DNA from: Candidatus Poseidoniaceae archaeon
GTDB lineage: Archaea; Thermoplasmatota; Poseidoniia; Poseidoniales; Poseidoniaceae
NCBI GenBank assembly: GCA_029250385.1
Contig: JAQXFJ010000262.1
Span: forward strand, 1-7,220
Reading direction: 5' to 3'
Length of the DNA: 7,220 nt
The notes under the pieces: model-generated
The model's database searches: none
Seen by the model: only the letters and a program-made list of their open reading frames with translations
Told to the model about the DNA's origin: nothing
Shown here: in pieces, positions 4,883-7,220 of the stretch
Layout: each line of letters opens with the position of its first letter
Numbering within the stretch: the first letter of the stretch is position 1
Program-made: the position numbers and the translations under genes

Positions 4883-5731
4883 GTGGTAGACCTAGCAAAA
4901 CTGGTCTCCAGTTCATTTCCTTCAGATAGGAAACAATTTGACAGTGTGATAATTATCTCAAATAGTGTCAAAAAAATAAAACAAATATACAATGTAATTC
5001 CCAAAGACACAGAAATTACCATTCTTAGTAGTAAATCTAGAGTAGTAGAGTCCTTTGAAGAATCAGAAATATCTGTCCAGCTAATGGACGAATCACTTTC
5101 TGCAATGGGCCTACAAATTTTGACTCAGTTACATGATATGATTTTGCAAGCCATAGGCGAAGGTAGAATTTCACATGGGGAAAGAATTTTGGTGGTTCTT
5201 GGTGATCCAATCGATGGATTGTTTTCTATCGATACAACAATGCTTAGCGCCAATAGGTTCGCTAATTTAGCTAACGAAACTGGAATTGAATTAGAGGTTC
5301 TAACCAAAGCAATGCAACTTGCACGCCATATTGGTTCTAGAGGTAGGGAGGGACATGCTGTTGGGGCATTATTTGCAATTGGCTCACTACCCAAACTGAG
5401 GAAATTTTCAACACCCTTAGTACTCAACCCATTCAAAGGCCATGATGCGGAAAGAAAGAGTATACTACTTGATCAAAATCATGAAACTATGGCCGAATTT
5501 GCTTGGTTAGATGGAGCCATATTTTTCAATAAAGATGGTGTTGCTAGCGATGCAGGGAGATATATCCAAGTTCCGGCGGGCACTCAACCAAAATATGGTG
5601 AAGGAGGGCGTCATCTAGCAGCTAGAGCAATTTCTCAATTAGCGGAATGTGCGGCAATATGTGTTTCTTCATCAGGGACAATTTCTCTCTACGTCAACGG
5701 CAAAGAAAGATACAAAGTTCGCTTGAGTTGA
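4883..5731 (+). CDS. dacZ: Archaeal diadenylate cyclase (c-di-AMP synthase), DacZ-like
   Basis: Makes cyclic di-AMP from two ATP; in archaea this messenger is tied to osmotic and potassium balance. The 282-residue soluble protein has an N-terminal alpha/beta domain (about 1-150) and a C-terminal DAC domain (PF02457 type). The DAC domain starts at SRGREGHAVGALFAIG (152-167). The catalytic DGA is at 210-212, and the GGRHLAARA stretch at 241-249 corresponds to the GTRHRAA motif, with Leu in place of the last Arg of RHR. Archaeal DacZ proteins, as I recall, often vary at this residue. The usual VSEE after it reads VSSS here. The length fits DacZ of Methanocaldococcus and Haloferax. The start is GTG 4883, with AGGTG 5-6 bases upstream. 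It is the second gene of a unit with the macro-domain gene. Its stop codon abuts the stop of the convergent gene with no gap. Confidence 0.88.
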   Translation: MVDLAKLVSSSFPSDRKQFDSVIIISNSVKKIKQIYNVIPKDTEITILSSKSRVVESFEESEISVQLMDESLSAMGLQILTQLHDMILQAIGEGRISHGERILVVLGDPIDGLFSIDTTMLSANRFANLANETGIELEVLTKAMQLARHIGSRGREGHAVGALFAIGSLPKLRKFSTPLVLNPFKGHDAERKSILLDQNHETMAEFAWLDGAIFFNKDGVASDAGRYIQVPAGTQPKYGEGGRHLAARAISQLAECAAICVSSSGTISLYVNGKERYKVRLS

Positions 5732-6295
5732 TTATTCGGCTTCCAGAATGTTACTCTCAAATGGATTAAGACCTACTTCAGCCGAAGTTATTCGATGGGA
5801 TATTAATTCTAAATCTTCAATTGCATTGTCTAGAGAAGCAGCCTGTAGGTTTCTGTCAACAATTTGTTTTGTCCTTCTAACAGATGCTAATCTTTGGTTA
5901 CGATCTTTAGGCCTTAGTTGCTCTCCTCGTAAGCCCATTAACCAATCTTCTAGTACAGTTTTACCCCACTCAGGTGCCCGTAATTTAGCTGCGAGGATGA
6001 TATCTGAATTTCGATGTCTAAATCTAACTCTACCATCATTTATTCTAGTTGCTTGAATAGAACCCGGGTTCCAAATATCCAACGGAATGTGCAAATGGTG
6101 CTTTATGTCGATACGATCAGTAGTCTTGTCCGCAGCATTTTCTTTAAAGACAAAATCTGCAATCAAAACACTACGAGTTAACTTGATGAAAACTTGGATA
6201 GTAGTTTCATCTTCAAACCATTCTAGTATTTCTTCAGGAGACTGTCTCCAGGTCTGCGTACACCAAGCGGCTATGTCATCGCTTACCGGTTCCAT
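5732..6295 (-). CDS. Hypothetical protein, 187 aa
   Basis: I do not recognise this protein. It is soluble, with no signal peptide or membrane segment. The N-terminal third is acidic and Trp-rich (AWCTQTWRQSPEEILEWFED). The middle looks like beta strands (VFIKLTRSVLIADFVF and a DIKHHLHIPLDIW stretch). A central GRVRFRHRNSDIILAAKL resembles a strand-turn-strand. The C-terminal part (RPKDRNQRLASVRRTKQIVDRN) is a basic helix that could touch nucleic acid or an acidic partner, then an acidic helix. Start ATG 6295: a TGA lies in frame only seven codons upstream, so the start is well bounded. No ribosome binding site is seen, which suggests a leaderless mRNA, although the TATA candidate near 6321 is weak. 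The coding reading is supported by its length and by filling the space between two real genes exactly. It converges on the cyclase gene and diverges from the protease gene. Confidence 0.75.
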   Translation of the reverse strand: MEPVSDDIAAWCTQTWRQSPEEILEWFEDETTIQVFIKLTRSVLIADFVFKENAADKTTDRIDIKHHLHIPLDIWNPGSIQATRINDGRVRFRHRNSDIILAAKLRAPEWGKTVLEDWLMGLRGEQLRPKDRNQRLASVRRTKQIVDRNLQAASLDNAIEDLELISHRITSAEVGLNPFESNILEAE

Positions 6296-6375
6296 GACAA
6301 ACCGTCCAATCGGTCATTCTTCAAGTTTGTTCATGTTTTGTCAATGTTCAAATTAAGTGACTTGTAGGGAGGGCC
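6295..6375. promoter_or_regulatory. Divergent promoter spacer with TGTTCA and TTTGTCA repeats
   Basis: This 80-base gap must hold the promoters of the 187-residue protein gene and the M50 protease gene. It contains TGTTCA at 6328-6333 and again at 6345-6350, a variant TTGTCA at 6338-6343, and an inverted pair TGACAAA (6295-6301) and TTTGTCA (6337-6343). The best TATA candidate for the protease is the AT-rich TTCAAATTAA at 6348-6356, about 26 bases before the ATG. All are weak on sequence alone. Confidence 0.3.
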
Positions 6376-7220
6376 ATGGCTGCTGACTGGGGGACGGTTA
6401 ATTTCGACTGGTCGGCAATAATGATTTTGATTTTAGTCTGGTACGTTTTATTACGAATTTGGGAAAATAACGGTACGCTTGACAGGTGGAATGCTACTAG
6501 GGTTTTTGGTGTAATATTGATGGTTAGAAGCAAAAGAGGTCTAAAATTACTCGATAAAACTGCAAGTCCTCGGGGCTTTTGGCGATTTTACGGTGAAATA
6601 TCACTGTGGGTTTGCGTATTTTCTATGTTGATGGTTGGCATATTGATGGTAGTCGCTTTCCTCACAGCACTACTAAGTCCGCCCCAAACAGATCCGCCGT
6701 CTGCTAGCGAACTTGTTGCATTACCCGGAATAAACCCTGTAATTCCATTAGGCTGGGGTGCAATGGCGTTTATTGTAGCACTTGTGATTCACGAATATGG
6801 TCACGGACTGCAAGCAAGAGCTCATGGAATGAGAATTCGCTCATTTGGACTATTGCAATTAGGTCCCTTGCCACTTGGTGCTTTTGCTGAACCACAATAC
6901 GAAGAGTTGACCAATGCGCCAAGTAGGGAAAGAATGCGAATGTTTGCCGCAGGTCCAGCGACTAATATCTTTGCAGCAATTATTTGTTTGATGTTTTTGG
7001 GTGGATTAGCAAGTCAATTCGTTGCTTCGGATGATGGAGTTCACGTGAGAGGTATAGTGCAAGATGAGGGAGCATACCAGGCAGGTCTTCAACCATGGGA
7101 TACAATACAGTCGATAGACGGTCAAGAAATCTCTAACGTTGATGGTTTCTATGATGCTATGGAAGGCTACAGTGCTAATGACACAATTGCCCTTACCGTT
7201 AAACACAGCGATGGACAAGT
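6376..7220 (+). CDS. Site-2 protease family (M50) metallopeptidase with PDZ domain (3'-partial)
   Basis: A membrane-embedded zinc protease that cuts other membrane proteins within the lipid bilayer; 281 residues are visible and the C-terminus lies past the right edge. A first helix (about 13-29) is followed by a cytoplasmic-type stretch GVILMVRSKRGLKLLDKTA, as in haloarchaeal S2P proteins. A second helix (about 77-100) and a third (about 126-147) follow, the latter carrying the zinc motif HEYGH at 139-143. The GPATN motif is at 193-197, with a further helix to about 215. A PDZ domain begins around 222 (GVHVRGIVQDEGAYQAGLQPWDTIQSIDGQ). The second conserved Asp motif, which supplies the third zinc ligand, should be beyond the window. 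The start is ATG 6376; a TGA at 6358-6360 in frame rules out a longer reading. GGGAGGG at 6367-6373 is present but only 2-3 bases from the ATG, unusually close. The substrate is unknown. Confidence 0.9.
   Translation, partial: MAADWGTVNFDWSAIMILILVWYVLLRIWENNGTLDRWNATRVFGVILMVRSKRGLKLLDKTASPRGFWRFYGEISLWVCVFSMLMVGILMVVAFLTALLSPPQTDPPSASELVALPGINPVIPLGWGAMAFIVALVIHEYGHGLQARAHGMRIRSFGLLQLGPLPLGAFAEPQYEELTNAPSRERMRMFAAGPATNIFAAIICLMFLGGLASQFVASDDGVHVRGIVQDEGAYQAGLQPWDTIQSIDGQEISNVDGFYDAMEGYSANDTIALTVKHSDGQ

Noticed and set aside
5748..6356. Plus-strand open frames opposite the 187-residue gene
   Set aside because: They are short and broken, with low-complexity Ser-rich products, while the minus-strand frame is single, longer and bounded neatly by its neighbours.
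6348..6533. Minus-strand open frame over the start of the protease gene
   Set aside because: The plus strand here encodes a recognisable S2P N-terminus continuous with the HEYGH region.
1..7220. CRISPR array, insertion sequence or prophage remnant
   Set aside because: No spaced direct repeats, transposase or integrase motifs, or terminal inverted repeats were found; the genes look like ordinary chromosomal genes.

Overview
The window looks archaeal. The MC1-type chromosomal protein, the archaeal-type diadenylate cyclase, the stand-alone RAM (Lrp/AsnC effector-binding) protein and the HEYGH site-2 protease all fit Euryarchaeota. With the moderate, slightly AT-rich composition, the combination suggests a marine Thermoplasmatota lineage such as Marine Group II/III (Poseidoniales-like). 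That placement is inference from gene content and protein style; no phylogenetic marker was tested. I see no rRNA, tRNA, CRISPR array or mobile element.

Region 1 (1-3396, + strand) is an energy-metabolism operon. It opens inside sdhA, the flavoprotein of succinate dehydrogenase/fumarate reductase, whose start lies upstream of the window. Then come sdhB (start and stop overlapping by one base), a DoxX-family membrane protein, and a second four-helix membrane protein that resembles DUF4345 proteins and overlaps doxX by a few bases. A hairpin with a T-run on the minus strand sits on the stop codon of the last gene and separates this operon from the genes facing it.

Region 2 (3411-4108, - strand) holds two small genes that may act on gene expression: an MC1 chromatin protein and a stand-alone RAM domain protein. 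Each has a strong GGAGGT ribosome binding site. Between them are a T-rich stretch and a 22-bp GC-rich near-perfect palindrome.

Region 3 (4257-5731, + strand) is a compact two-gene unit: a macro-domain protein (ADP-ribose or related nucleotide binding) followed 8 bases later by a DacZ-like diadenylate cyclase, the c-di-AMP synthase. A TATA-like box sits at the right distance upstream of a GTG codon that would start the macro protein exactly at its domain, so I place the start there as a leaderless mRNA. This nucleotide-signalling pair is the most interesting item in the window.

Region 4 (5732-7220) has an unrecognised 187-residue protein on the minus strand whose stop codon directly abuts the cyclase stop codon. 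Diverging from it is a site-2 protease (M50, HEYGH motif plus PDZ domain) that runs off the right edge.
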